Source: Thalassolituus sp. UBA674
GTDB taxonomy: Bacteria; Pseudomonadota; Gammaproteobacteria; Pseudomonadales; Oceanobacteraceae
Reading direction: 5' to 3'
NCBI GenBank assembly: GCA_002298335.1
Contig: DBNK01000003.1
Location: 189,145-249,852 of the forward strand
DNA length: 60,708 bases
Shown here: one piece after another, positions 17,156 through 25,571 of the stretch
Layout of the letters: every line of letters starts with the position of its first letter
How positions within the stretch are numbered: position 1 is the stretch's first letter
Made by a program: the position numbers and the translations under genes
Notes under the pieces: generated by a model
The model's database searches: none
What the model saw: only the letters and a program-made list of their open reading frames with translations
What the model was told of the DNA's origin: nothing

Positions 17156-18166
17156 ATGAAAGTATTCCTGCACATCGGCCTTGAGAAAACCGGTACTACG
17201 ACCATTCAGCGCACCTTTGTGAGGAACAAAGAGTATTTTGAAAGCATAGGTTTCCGTTACCCGGTTTTTAATGGTGAAGAGAACCATGTTGCTCTTTACA
17301 ACTACTCTAAAGCTGAAAATGTAATCGATGAATTACGCATTTATGCCGGTCTGAAATCAGCAGATGATGTTACGGAATTCAGAAAACATTTCCGGAAAGA
17401 CCTGGTCAGCCGTCTGGGTAATTATGAGGGTACGGTTGTGTTCTCGAATGAACACCTGTCATCGCGCCTCTCTGGGCCTGATGCCCTTGTGCGTCTTAAG
17501 GATCTGCTTTCACTGATTACTGATGATGTCACCGTTGTCCTGTATCTGCGTAATGTTGAAGACTTTGTGGTCAGTACTTACTCTACGGCAGTCAAGTGCG
17601 GTGAGACTAAGTCCATTGGCGACTTCTGTCAGGACCTGTCACTGTTCAGATATCAGTTTGACAAGGTGATTACAAACTGGTCGGCTATTTTCGGTGCTGA
17701 AAATCTTGTCATCCGTGAGTTCTCAAGAAGCGCACTGGTTAATGGTGATATTTTTGATGATTTTGCATCTGTCATCGGTATGGAGTACGACAAATCCAGG
17801 CTCAATCTGAAGTCTGAGAATGAATCTCTGACACACTTGCAGGCTGAGTTTCTGCGACGGTTCAATATGCGTGAGCCTTTGATTAAGGATGGTGCCTACA
17901 ACAAAGCCCGTGGCAACATTGTCGATGTGCTTATGTCCTTAAAAGAATACGGTGGAAAAATCAGCATCACACAAGCAGATCACGAAGTGATCTGTGATCA
18001 GATGAAGCCCATGGTGGAAAGGATGCTTGCGGCAGATAAACGTGTTCCTGCGATGAAATCACTCTACTTGAAAGACAGTGTGGAAGGACAGCTTCTGCCT
18101 GAAATAACCGAAGAACTTCTATGTGATATGTTTGCCGCACTGTGGGGAAAAAAGTGTCTTCAGTAA
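17156..18166 (+). CDS. Sulfotransferase-like protein
   Basis: The 336-residue product starts with a P-loop-like PAPS 5'-phosphosulfate motif, HIGLEKTGTTTIQ, and has a matching 3'-phosphate segment, VVLYLRNVEDFVVSTY, near residues 125-142. This is the pattern of cytosolic sulfotransferase-fold proteins common in polysaccharide loci. It would move sulfate from PAPS to a sugar hydroxyl or amine of the capsule chain. It begins four bases after the giant glycosyltransferase with an AAGGAT ribosome site and is probably cotranscribed. The acceptor is unknown. Confidence 0.78.
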   Translation: MKVFLHIGLEKTGTTTIQRTFVRNKEYFESIGFRYPVFNGEENHVALYNYSKAENVIDELRIYAGLKSADDVTEFRKHFRKDLVSRLGNYEGTVVFSNEHLSSRLSGPDALVRLKDLLSLITDDVTVVLYLRNVEDFVVSTYSTAVKCGETKSIGDFCQDLSLFRYQFDKVITNWSAIFGAENLVIREFSRSALVNGDIFDDFASVIGMEYDKSRLNLKSENESLTHLQAEFLRRFNMREPLIKDGAYNKARGNIVDVLMSLKEYGGKISITQADHEVICDQMKPMVERMLAADKRVPAMKSLYLKDSVEGQLLPEITEELLCDMFAALWGKKCLQ

Positions 18167-18231
18167 GAGACCAGACACTAAGTTATAAATGATTTTAAAT
18201 AATATTTATCCAATCTGAATGTGAGGTTTTA

Positions 18232-18975
18232 ATGAAAGGTTACATTATTTGCGCAACTCAACGCTCAGGCTCTACCATGTTGTGTGATGATCTGAAGTCG
18301 ACAAAAATTGCTGGTCTTCCAAAAGAATACTTTAATAAACCGATGAAGAAGTTAAAAGAACAAGCGAATGCAGATGGTAAGGTATTTCTTGATTCTTTAT
18401 TTGAAAGTGCTTCCACCGAAAATGGTGTGGTTGGTATTAAAGTAATGTCCAATCAGATAAATCGCATTGGAGAAGTTGTTAAAATAATATTTCCAGAATA
18501 TGCCGATATGAAACCTGATGAGGCATTCTTTAAATATTTTAAAGACTTCAAGTTTGTGTATCTGAAGCGAAAGAATGTTGTTAAGCAAGCGGTCTCGAGA
18601 TTTATTGCGCGGGGAACGGGTGTCTATCATCTTCGAGGGAAAAAAGAACTTCCGGAGAATTATGGTAGTGAAGTCGAATATAACTATGAAGAATTGGCAA
18701 AAGAAGCTAAAAAAATCAGACGTGAAAATGTCAAATGGCGTAAATATTTTAAGCTTTTCGATGTGAATTTTTATGAGCTTGAGTATGAAAAAATTGCAAA
18801 CAACACAAAATATGTTCCTGACCTACTTCAATTTCTGGAGATAGAAGGGGGTTACGAGAAGAAACCTAGAAAAACGAAGAAAGTCGCAAATGAACTCGCA
18901 GATTCATTTGTTGCTAAATATAAAGAGGATAAAGAGAAAAATAAGGGTTCTGAAGGCTCTGATGAAGCTGAGTGA
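18232..18975 (+). CDS. Stf0-type sulfotransferase
   Basis: The 247-residue product matches the Stf0 group, named for a mycobacterial trehalose sulfotransferase. It has ICATQRSGSTMLCDDL as the 5'-phosphosulfate loop, PKEYF just after it, and the 3'-phosphate segment VYLKRKNVVKQAVSRF near residues 105-120. The C-terminus is short and highly charged (EDKEKNKGSEGSDEAE). GAGG lies five bases before the ATG. Base composition is clearly richer in A and T than the flanking exporter and rhamnose genes, hinting at a separate origin. It is the only clear Stf0 member among the locus sulfotransferases. Confidence 0.85.
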   Translation: MKGYIICATQRSGSTMLCDDLKSTKIAGLPKEYFNKPMKKLKEQANADGKVFLDSLFESASTENGVVGIKVMSNQINRIGEVVKIIFPEYADMKPDEAFFKYFKDFKFVYLKRKNVVKQAVSRFIARGTGVYHLRGKKELPENYGSEVEYNYEELAKEAKKIRRENVKWRKYFKLFDVNFYELEYEKIANNTKYVPDLLQFLEIEGGYEKKPRKTKKVANELADSFVAKYKEDKEKNKGSEGSDEAE

Positions 18976-19021
18976 TAAGTAAAATACTTGTTCGGTTTGA
19001 TCGTGATTTATGAACATTTTT

Positions 19022-19058
19022 GGACGACTTCCTTAATTTTCATTATGGAGGTCGTTCC
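19022..19058. repeat. Imperfect hairpin between sulfotransferase genes
   Basis: An 11- to 12-base inverted repeat with one bulge and wobble pairs (GGACGACTTCC against GGAGGTCGTTCC) surrounds a 14-base AT-rich loop. It lies 46 bases after the Stf0-type gene. It could attenuate transcription but has no T run directly after it. Confidence 0.4.
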
Positions 19059-19065
19059 CACAATT

Positions 19066-19108
19066 AATTAATGTGAGAGAGTCTATTGGACGCAGTATCA
19101 CATTAATT
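19066..19108. repeat. Perfect 11-base inverted repeat before a sulfotransferase gene
   Basis: AATTAATGTGA at 19066-19076 and its exact complement at 19098-19108 flank a 21-base spacer. The pair ends 30 bases before the next start codon. The spacing is too wide for a CRP site despite the TGTGA and TCACA ends. A -10-like TATGAT lies just downstream, so it could be an operator, a hairpin in the leader, or a scar of gene insertion. Confidence 0.5.
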
Positions 19109-19138
19109 TCAGTCTTGTTATGATAGTGTGAGTAATTA

Positions 19139-20149
19139 ATGAAGAAGTTGTATGTACATGCTGGTATGCCAAAGTGTGGAACTTCAGCACTACAGGTTTT
19201 TTGGGCTCAAAACTCAGATGAACTGCGAAGAAATGGAATTGACTATCTTTCTCTGGGTGATCTTTCTGCAGCCACTGCAGGTGAAATTACATCTGGAAAT
19301 GCAGGTCCATTGGCCAGAAGTATGTACCCAACTGAACATTCTGCCAAAAAAGGTAGTAAGAAATCTCATATAGATGAATTGATAAAGTCAATCCTGAATT
19401 CTCCGTGTGAGCAATTACTCATTTCTAGTGAACTTTTTATGATGGTTCCTATACCGGAGCTGAAAAAGTTCAAATCTGAGTTAGATACTGCAGGTATCCC
19501 GGTCATTTATACGTATTATGTTCGTAGACAGGATCAAAGTATTCTCTCAACTTACATGCAACGGGTAAAACGGCATGGTCATAGTGCTTACCCAGAGGAG
19601 CATGTGAGAAAGGTCTATAAAAAAGCCGAACCTCTGCGGTATCACACGGCAGCTAAGAAATTCGAAGGCGTTTTTGGCTCTGGAAATGTCATTCCCTTGT
19701 GCTATGAAGATTGCAAGAATCATCCCAAAGGTATTATTGGTCATTTCTTCAGTCGGATTTTTTCAGTGGTTCCTGATTGGATTACTACCCCCGAAGTAGT
19801 GAATGTCAGCCCAACTCCGCTCGAGCTTAAGTTTCAGCTGATGGCGAATGTGTACTCGCCAAAATCAAAATTCTCAGACCTCCTTGTTCGTAACAGTGCA
19901 ATCGCAGGCAGAGGCGGAGTACATAAAAAGCACAGTCTGATTCCTGCGGATCTGGTCCAGGAAGTGATGGATTTTTTCTCAGATGAAAATCGTAAGATGA
20001 AAAAAGATTTCGGAATCTCATTTCCTGAAATCGAGGTTGATGAGTATGTTGATATCAGAAATATGGAAGTTAATGTTGATGATCTGATGTCCGTTTTTAT
20101 TGGGCTTCTAGTGGCATTGGATAAAAAAATACCTGCAAAGAAAATTTGA
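19139..20149 (+). CDS. Sulfotransferase-like protein
   Basis: The 336-residue product begins MKKLYVHAGMPKCGTSALQVFW, an altered 5'-phosphosulfate loop (PKCGTSALQ) at residues 10-18. A 3'-phosphate segment, YYVRRQDQSILSTYMQ, follows near residues 125-140. It resembles other polysaccharide-locus sulfotransferases only at these motifs. It is preceded by 163 noncoding bases with two inverted repeats and a possible promoter, so it may start a separate transcript. The exact acceptor is unknown. Confidence 0.7.
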   Translation: MKKLYVHAGMPKCGTSALQVFWAQNSDELRRNGIDYLSLGDLSAATAGEITSGNAGPLARSMYPTEHSAKKGSKKSHIDELIKSILNSPCEQLLISSELFMMVPIPELKKFKSELDTAGIPVIYTYYVRRQDQSILSTYMQRVKRHGHSAYPEEHVRKVYKKAEPLRYHTAAKKFEGVFGSGNVIPLCYEDCKNHPKGIIGHFFSRIFSVVPDWITTPEVVNVSPTPLELKFQLMANVYSPKSKFSDLLVRNSAIAGRGGVHKKHSLIPADLVQEVMDFFSDENRKMKKDFGISFPEIEVDEYVDIRNMEVNVDDLMSVFIGLLVALDKKIPAKKI

Positions 20150-20202
20150 TTTTATACTTGTATATCACCATATCGATTTTCATTGTTGCGAATGGAATTT
20201 AA

Positions 20203-21069
20203 ATGAAGACAATTATCCCCTTTGGTTTGCATATTCCCAAGTGCGCTGGGACTACCCTTCTTGATAGATTTATTGATATTCATGGTGATGATCTATATCA
20301 AAGCACATCAATAGCTAAGAATTTTAAGTTTGGTCGGAAAGATCTTTCGGATTTCGAGGGAATATGGCCCTTCAAGTTTTACTATGGTCATCACCTTCAC
20401 TCAGAAATGTTGAGGAATATAGATGGAGTCCCCTTTCTTTTTACAATTCTTCGGGACCCTGTTGACAGAGCGGTAAGTCATTATCGTTACCAGAACCGTC
20501 TCAGGAAGGGGGTTAACAAAAATGAACTTCCGGTTGATGTGTTCCTGAATAATAATCAAACCATATGTCGATTTATTATTCAGAGATTCTCTGATTTCGT
20601 TCCGAAGGATATGCAGGATAAACCTGATTATATAAAGGCATGGTCAATCCTTAAAAGGTTTGATCATGTCGGATTTATGGATGCACTTGATGAGACATCG
20701 TCAGTTCTGACTTCAGTTACTGGAATGGATTATGACTTCTCAAGAAAAAGGAATGGCTCTCCTGTGTTATTAACTGATGAAGAGTATATGTTGCGTGAAT
20801 CGATGATTGATGCTCTCTCAGATGACATAATGCTCTACTACTATTGTAAGAAACTCAAGCAATCTCCAGATACTCCTTCTAAGCAGTTTGTCAGACGATA
20901 CTCCAGAAAAGAATTTAATTTTTACAAGTTTTACAAATTTTATTCTCATGCGGTTTTTTCAGAGTTTAAGGGTCTGAATCGACTTGATGATTTAGAAAGT
21001 CATTCGTTTAGTAATCCGATTATGCAGGAATTGGTAACAAATAGGTGTGAGTTGGCAAGAAAGGTCTGA
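20203..21069 (+). CDS. Sulfotransferase family 2-like protein
   Basis: The 288-residue product carries LHIPKCAGTTLLDRF as the PAPS 5'-phosphosulfate loop (residues 8-22) and FTILRDPVDRAVSHYRY as the 3'-phosphate segment (about residues 82-98). HIPKxAGT and LRDPxxRxxSHY are hallmarks of the Golgi heparan 2-O-sulfotransferase-like group (sulfotransferase family 2) and its bacterial relatives. A role in sulfating the capsule is the natural reading. The gene is AT-rich and lies 53 bases after the preceding sulfotransferase gene. Confidence 0.78.
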   Translation: MKTIIPFGLHIPKCAGTTLLDRFIDIHGDDLYQSTSIAKNFKFGRKDLSDFEGIWPFKFYYGHHLHSEMLRNIDGVPFLFTILRDPVDRAVSHYRYQNRLRKGVNKNELPVDVFLNNNQTICRFIIQRFSDFVPKDMQDKPDYIKAWSILKRFDHVGFMDALDETSSVLTSVTGMDYDFSRKRNGSPVLLTDEEYMLRESMIDALSDDIMLYYYCKKLKQSPDTPSKQFVRRYSRKEFNFYKFYKFYSHAVFSEFKGLNRLDDLESHSFSNPIMQELVTNRCELARKV

Positions 21070-21143
21070 TTGGTCTTACTCGTTGTGATTTTATGGATTT
21101 ACAACGTGTTGCCCTAATGGGGAATTGAGTATAGGGATTGGAA

Positions 21144-22121
21144 ATGAAAAAAGTTTTTATTCATATTGGTGATGCTAAAACAGGGACGTCATCTATTCAG
21201 AAAAGTTTAGATGAATCTTATGATAGACTCCTTGAAAGGGGATGGTTATACCCTTTACCTGGAAGGCCTGAGATAAGAGCCGGTGTGCCTGGAGATGCAC
21301 ACCACAAATTTGCTAAAAACTATAATAGTTCACATAGAAATTTTCATCAAAATCCAGCTTTGAGTGATGCAATTATAGAGTCTTTTGAAGAATCCGGTGC
21401 TAATAATTTATTGCTCAGTTCTGAAGGATTTTGCTCCTATCGAAATATAGATGATATTGAAAGATTGAAAAGTATATTTTCTGATTACGAAGTTAGAATT
21501 ATAGGTTATTTGCGTCGCCCGGATCTTTGGATTGAGTCATGGTATCCGCAAGCGGTAAAAGGGAGACCATTTGCAAAAATTACGTTTGAAGAATATTTAA
21601 AGAAAGGAACGAGACCTGCTTTAAATACTGTTAAGAATTATGTAAGCATTTTCGGTAGAAAAAATTGTCATCTCAGAGAGTTTAGGCGCGATGGGTTTGT
21701 TGAAAAGAGTCTGATAGCAGACTTTTCCTCAATTATAGGTGTTGACTGTATACCTGAAGTTTCGGATGAGGTGAATATCACTCCTGGTAAGGCTGTGGTT
21801 GAATTTATTCGACAGTTGAATTCCAAGTATGATCTTGCTACTCGTAAACGAGTTGCATTGAATCAGTTTCTAATCGGTGCTTTTTCATCTGACGATAAAC
21901 CATGTTATATGAATTCAACCCAGAGATCTGAGTATTTGAGCCAATTTTCAGACCTTATACATTTCTTTGATGAGAATTTTGGGGATGGATCCACTTTTTT
22001 TGACATGGAATTGGGTAATCGGGTGCCTCAAGAACTTGATGGAAGTTTAAATATATCATTTGATAATGTTTTTTCTTGGCTCGATAAATCAATGGATAAC
22101 TTACTTTCAAAAGGCAATTAG
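21144..22121 (+). CDS. Sulfotransferase-like protein
   Basis: The 325-residue product starts with KKVFIHIGDAKTGTSSIQKS, the KTGTSSIQ form of the PAPS loop, and has GYLRRPDLWIESWY as the 3'-phosphate segment near residues 125-140. It is of the same general type as the product at 17156, though the two diverge outside the motifs. The ATG at 21144 is preferred over a TTG two codons earlier. It is strongly AT-rich and ends 63 bases before the broken sulfotransferase gene. Confidence 0.75.
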   Translation: MKKVFIHIGDAKTGTSSIQKSLDESYDRLLERGWLYPLPGRPEIRAGVPGDAHHKFAKNYNSSHRNFHQNPALSDAIIESFEESGANNLLLSSEGFCSYRNIDDIERLKSIFSDYEVRIIGYLRRPDLWIESWYPQAVKGRPFAKITFEEYLKKGTRPALNTVKNYVSIFGRKNCHLREFRRDGFVEKSLIADFSSIIGVDCIPEVSDEVNITPGKAVVEFIRQLNSKYDLATRKRVALNQFLIGAFSSDDKPCYMNSTQRSEYLSQFSDLIHFFDENFGDGSTFFDMELGNRVPQELDGSLNISFDNVFSWLDKSMDNLLSKGN

Positions 22122-22184
22122 ATCTATGTGAACTTTACATGGCCCCATAGAGTACTTTTTAATTTAATTTGTTGGAGAAATAGT

Positions 22185-22895
22185 ATGCACGATTTTGGAC
22201 CTCTGGTGTATATGGATATCCAGAAAACGGGCTCTACGTTTGTCAGTGCTTTCTTGAAAAACTCCTGTTTGCTTGAGGAAATAGGAGAGAGCAAACACGG
22301 TACCATTCGTGCAAAGTATAATCCGGATAACTTTTACTTCATGTCGATTCGAGAGCCGGTTTCTTGTTATATCTCCCTCTTTCGATATGGCTTGGATAAG
22401 AGAGGCGGTTTTTTTAAATCCCTGAAGTCTGCGGGATATAAAGATCTTTATCAGGATGAATCGGTATCATTTAATAAATGGCTTGAGTTTATTTCCTCAC
22501 CTGAAAGTGCAGTTATCCTTGGTAACAACTATGAAAAGGTAGATCCTTCTGTGGGTCTTGGCCTTTTGTCATATAGGGTCTTTATTCTCTCGGTACAACA
22601 ACCATTTAAGAAGCTGGATAATATCCATAGTTACGATAGGTTAATGCGAGTTTATGAATGAGATAATATTGTGAATCATGTTGTTAAGAATGAGTCTCTT
22701 AATGCTGATCTTATGACTTTGGCCAAGGAAATCGTGCCTCAATATTTTGATCAGGGGAAAGTTGATTTATTTCTTCAGGAAGAAGAGAAGATTAATACAT
22801 CAACACCTAAGTCTGCCGGGTATCAGCTTGATGATCAGGTTCGTCAATTGATTAAAGACCGTGAGAGACTGCTTTATACTTTCTATCCCGATTAA
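22185..22895 (+). pseudogene. Sulfotransferase-like gene split by in-frame stop
   Basis: An open frame from an ATG at 22185 (GGAG eight bases upstream) runs to a TGA at 22659-22661, then continues in the same frame to 22895. The first part has YMDIQKTGSTFVSAFL as the PAPS loop and FMSIREPVSCYISLFRYG as the 3'-phosphate segment. The second part (LMTLAKEIVPQYFDQGKVDL) reads as a plausible helical C-terminus. Restoring one codon gives about 236 residues, a normal size. The simplest view is a recent nonsense change, perhaps TGG to TGA. A sequencing error or a functional short protein of about 158 residues cannot be excluded. Confidence 0.65.
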
Positions 22896-22910
22896 CGTTG
22901 GTTATGGTGT

Positions 22911-25571
22911 ATGGATAATGTTTATCCTGAATTTGGGGGAGGGATGAAATCAATTAACGTTTGGCTTATACCAAAGAATCAGATTGAAGTTAATGATGGT
23001 GTCTGGTATTCAACAGGGAATGACCCTTTTTTTTATATCAAATTTTTGGGTATTCTCAAATCGGGTATTTATACTATCTCATTACGTATGCAGGCACCAA
23101 CAGACGCTTCTGGTTCGGCTGTGTATGTCGATTACGGACAGGGCTTTTCCGAAGAGACAAAAGTCGATCTTCATCTGCGTGATGATGGGCTTCTGACGGC
23201 AGTTCTTGATTTTCCTGTTCCACCTGTCGGACTCAGACTTGACCCGTGTGATGTTGAGGGACAGATTTTAATATCTGATTTTTGCCTTGCTGCTGAAACC
23301 AGCCACAACAAGCGGCGATCGTTCACATTTTCTGATTTCAAAAGCCTCTTTATGAGGATTTATGGGTTTGAGCTGAATGCTGTATTGAAACCTATGAATC
23401 AACTGACTTATACGGGTGGTAGTTGGTTCTCAAGCGGAGATGATCCACACTTCAAACTGAGCTTTTCCAGAAAAATTTCTCCTGGCTGGTACGTGGTCGA
23501 AGTTGACTATCTGTGCTCTCAATCTACCGCACCAGCTAAGTTTTATATCGACTATGGAAGTGGATTTAACGAGAAAGACACCTTCTCATTAAATCTTGTC
23601 TCGGGCAGAATTAACAAGCGTGTTATATGGTTTCAGAGTAGTCCTGTATCAATCCGCTTTGATCCCTGCGAGTCTGAAACTCAGATTCTGACGTGCCATG
23701 TCAGATTAATCCGGGTTACTAAAGGATTTGCTCATTCCCGTATTCTGAAAAAACTGGTATCCGCGGGGTTATTGAAGCCTGAAGCAGATGTATCTGATGC
23801 AGACTTAGGCACATACTCCTCCTTGTATGTATCCAGGCAACAGACAGATGACGTGCTGGCTTACCAGTCATACCTTGCTTCAGAAGATTCTCTCAAGATG
23901 ACTTCTGAAGAAGTTGATAGCCTGACAGAGAGGGTAGGGAAGTCTCTGCTTCTGTCGGTTATTATGCCCACGTACAACACTGAACCACGGTTGCTGTTCG
24001 AAGCTGTGGAGAGTCTGTTGCACCAAAGTTATGAAAACTGGGAATTATGCCTGACGGATGATTGTTCTTCTGATCAATCTACGCGCGATGCTCTGAAAGA
24101 AATAGAATCACTGGATGAACGGATAAAAGTAATTTACCGAACGGAAAATGGGAATATATCCGCAGCTTCAAATACGGCACTTGAAGCCTGCACGGGTGAT
24201 TACGTTGTTCTGATGGATCATGATGATGTTCTGGCATCAGACGCTTTCATCGAAGTTGTGAAGGTCATCGACAAGTATCCGGATACACTGTTCATTTACT
24301 CGGATGAAGACAAGCTGGGGCCCGATGGTGAACGCTATGCTCCGTACTTCAAACCTGGGTGGAACCCTGACTTGTTCTACTCTCAGAACTATCTTAACCA
24401 TTTGACAGTTCTGCAGACTGCCAGATTAAAGAGTGTTGGTGGTTGGCGGCTCGGATATGAAGGAGCTCAGGATCATGATCTCTACCTCAGATATCTTGAT
24501 GGTGTCGATGCGACGCAGATACATCATATACCGAGAGTTCTTTATCACTGGCGTGCTGTTGAAGGTTCTACTGCCCTGGTTTTGTCGGAAAAATCTTATG
24601 CTGTCCAGAGGGGACTGCTGGCCGTGGAGGATTTCTTTCGGTCCAGAAATCCGGATATCGAAGTCTCTATGCTGAACAGTGCTCCTCATTTTTATGTGAA
24701 GTACCCTATTCCGGACCCCGCGCCGAAGGTGAGTCTTATCATCCCTACCAAGGATATGGCTGAGCTTGTTAAGGGTTGCGTTCATTCCATTATTGAACAT
24801 ACAAAGTACCCTAACTATGAAATCATTATCGTCAATAACAATTCAGAGAAAGAGGATACCTTTATTCTGTTTGATGAGTTGACGACCAGGTATGATAATA
24901 TCAAAGTGCTTGATTATAATTATCCCTTTAACTTTTCAGCAATCAATAATTACGCTGCAGAGCATGCTGATGGTGAAATTCTTGGGCTTATAAATAACGA
25001 TATTGTTATTATCAATGATGGCTGGCTCACCGAAATGGTGTCTCATGCAGTAAGACCGGATATTGGGTGTGTCGGTGCAAAACTTTACTATGACGATAAT
25101 ACCATTCAGCACGCTGGTGTTGTTTTGGGTATTGGTGGCGTTGCTGGTCATTCACATAAGTACTTCCGCCGGGACAGTCCGGGCTACTACAACAGACTGC
25201 TGATACCACATTCAGTTTCAGCGGTGACTGCTGCCTGCATGGTGGTCCGTAAGTCAGTGTATAAGGAAGTAGGGGGCCTGAATGAAGAGGAACTCACCGT
25301 TGCCTTCAATGATGTGGATTTCTGCCTGAAAGTCGGTAAGGCAGGTTACCGGAACTTCTGGACCCCATTTGCCGAAGCCTATCACCTTGAGTCAAAGTCC
25401 CGGGGGGCAGAAGATACCCCGGAGAAGCGTGCCCGTTTTTTGAAAGAAGTCGGGTATATGAAGAAAACGTGGGGTGGGTTACTTGAAAATGACCCATACT
25501 ACTCCCCTCTGTTAAGCAGAGAGATGGAGGATTACTCCATTCGTCGAGATTTATTGAAAGAGTTGTTGTGA
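22911..25571 (+). CDS. Double GT2 glycosyltransferase with duplicated N-terminal domain
   Basis: The 886-residue product holds two GT2 domains in tandem: about residues 346-560 (LSVIMPTYNTEPRLLFEA; MDHDDVLASDAF) and about 605-830 (VSLIIPTKDMAELVKG; the NND segment LINNDIVIINDG). The first 270 residues are two copies of a beta-rich domain (about 15-124 and 160-269), each with a W-S-S/T-G-D/N-DP start, a YxDYGxGF core and an RxDPC end; they may bind carbohydrate. The two GT2 halves suggest alternating addition of two sugars or polymerisation. The ATG at 22911 has a weak ribosome site; an ATG at 22944 is possible. Confidence 0.85.
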   Translation: MDNVYPEFGGGMKSINVWLIPKNQIEVNDGVWYSTGNDPFFYIKFLGILKSGIYTISLRMQAPTDASGSAVYVDYGQGFSEETKVDLHLRDDGLLTAVLDFPVPPVGLRLDPCDVEGQILISDFCLAAETSHNKRRSFTFSDFKSLFMRIYGFELNAVLKPMNQLTYTGGSWFSSGDDPHFKLSFSRKISPGWYVVEVDYLCSQSTAPAKFYIDYGSGFNEKDTFSLNLVSGRINKRVIWFQSSPVSIRFDPCESETQILTCHVRLIRVTKGFAHSRILKKLVSAGLLKPEADVSDADLGTYSSLYVSRQQTDDVLAYQSYLASEDSLKMTSEEVDSLTERVGKSLLLSVIMPTYNTEPRLLFEAVESLLHQSYENWELCLTDDCSSDQSTRDALKEIESLDERIKVIYRTENGNISAASNTALEACTGDYVVLMDHDDVLASDAFIEVVKVIDKYPDTLFIYSDEDKLGPDGERYAPYFKPGWNPDLFYSQNYLNHLTVLQTARLKSVGGWRLGYEGAQDHDLYLRYLDGVDATQIHHIPRVLYHWRAVEGSTALVLSEKSYAVQRGLLAVEDFFRSRNPDIEVSMLNSAPHFYVKYPIPDPAPKVSLIIPTKDMAELVKGCVHSIIEHTKYPNYEIIIVNNNSEKEDTFILFDELTTRYDNIKVLDYNYPFNFSAINNYAAEHADGEILGLINNDIVIINDGWLTEMVSHAVRPDIGCVGAKLYYDDNTIQHAGVVLGIGGVAGHSHKYFRRDSPGYYNRLLIPHSVSAVTAACMVVRKSVYKEVGGLNEEELTVAFNDVDFCLKVGKAGYRNFWTPFAEAYHLESKSRGAEDTPEKRARFLKEVGYMKKTWGGLLENDPYYSPLLSREMEDYSIRRDLLKELL

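Noticed and set aside
19066..19108. CRP-binding site reading of TGTGA and TCACA
   Set aside because: The half-sites are far more than six bases apart, so CRP could not bind both in the usual way.
22659..22661. Selenocysteine at the in-frame TGA
   Set aside because: Nothing after the codon resembles a strong SECIS hairpin, and sulfotransferases are not known selenoproteins; a nonsense change is simpler.
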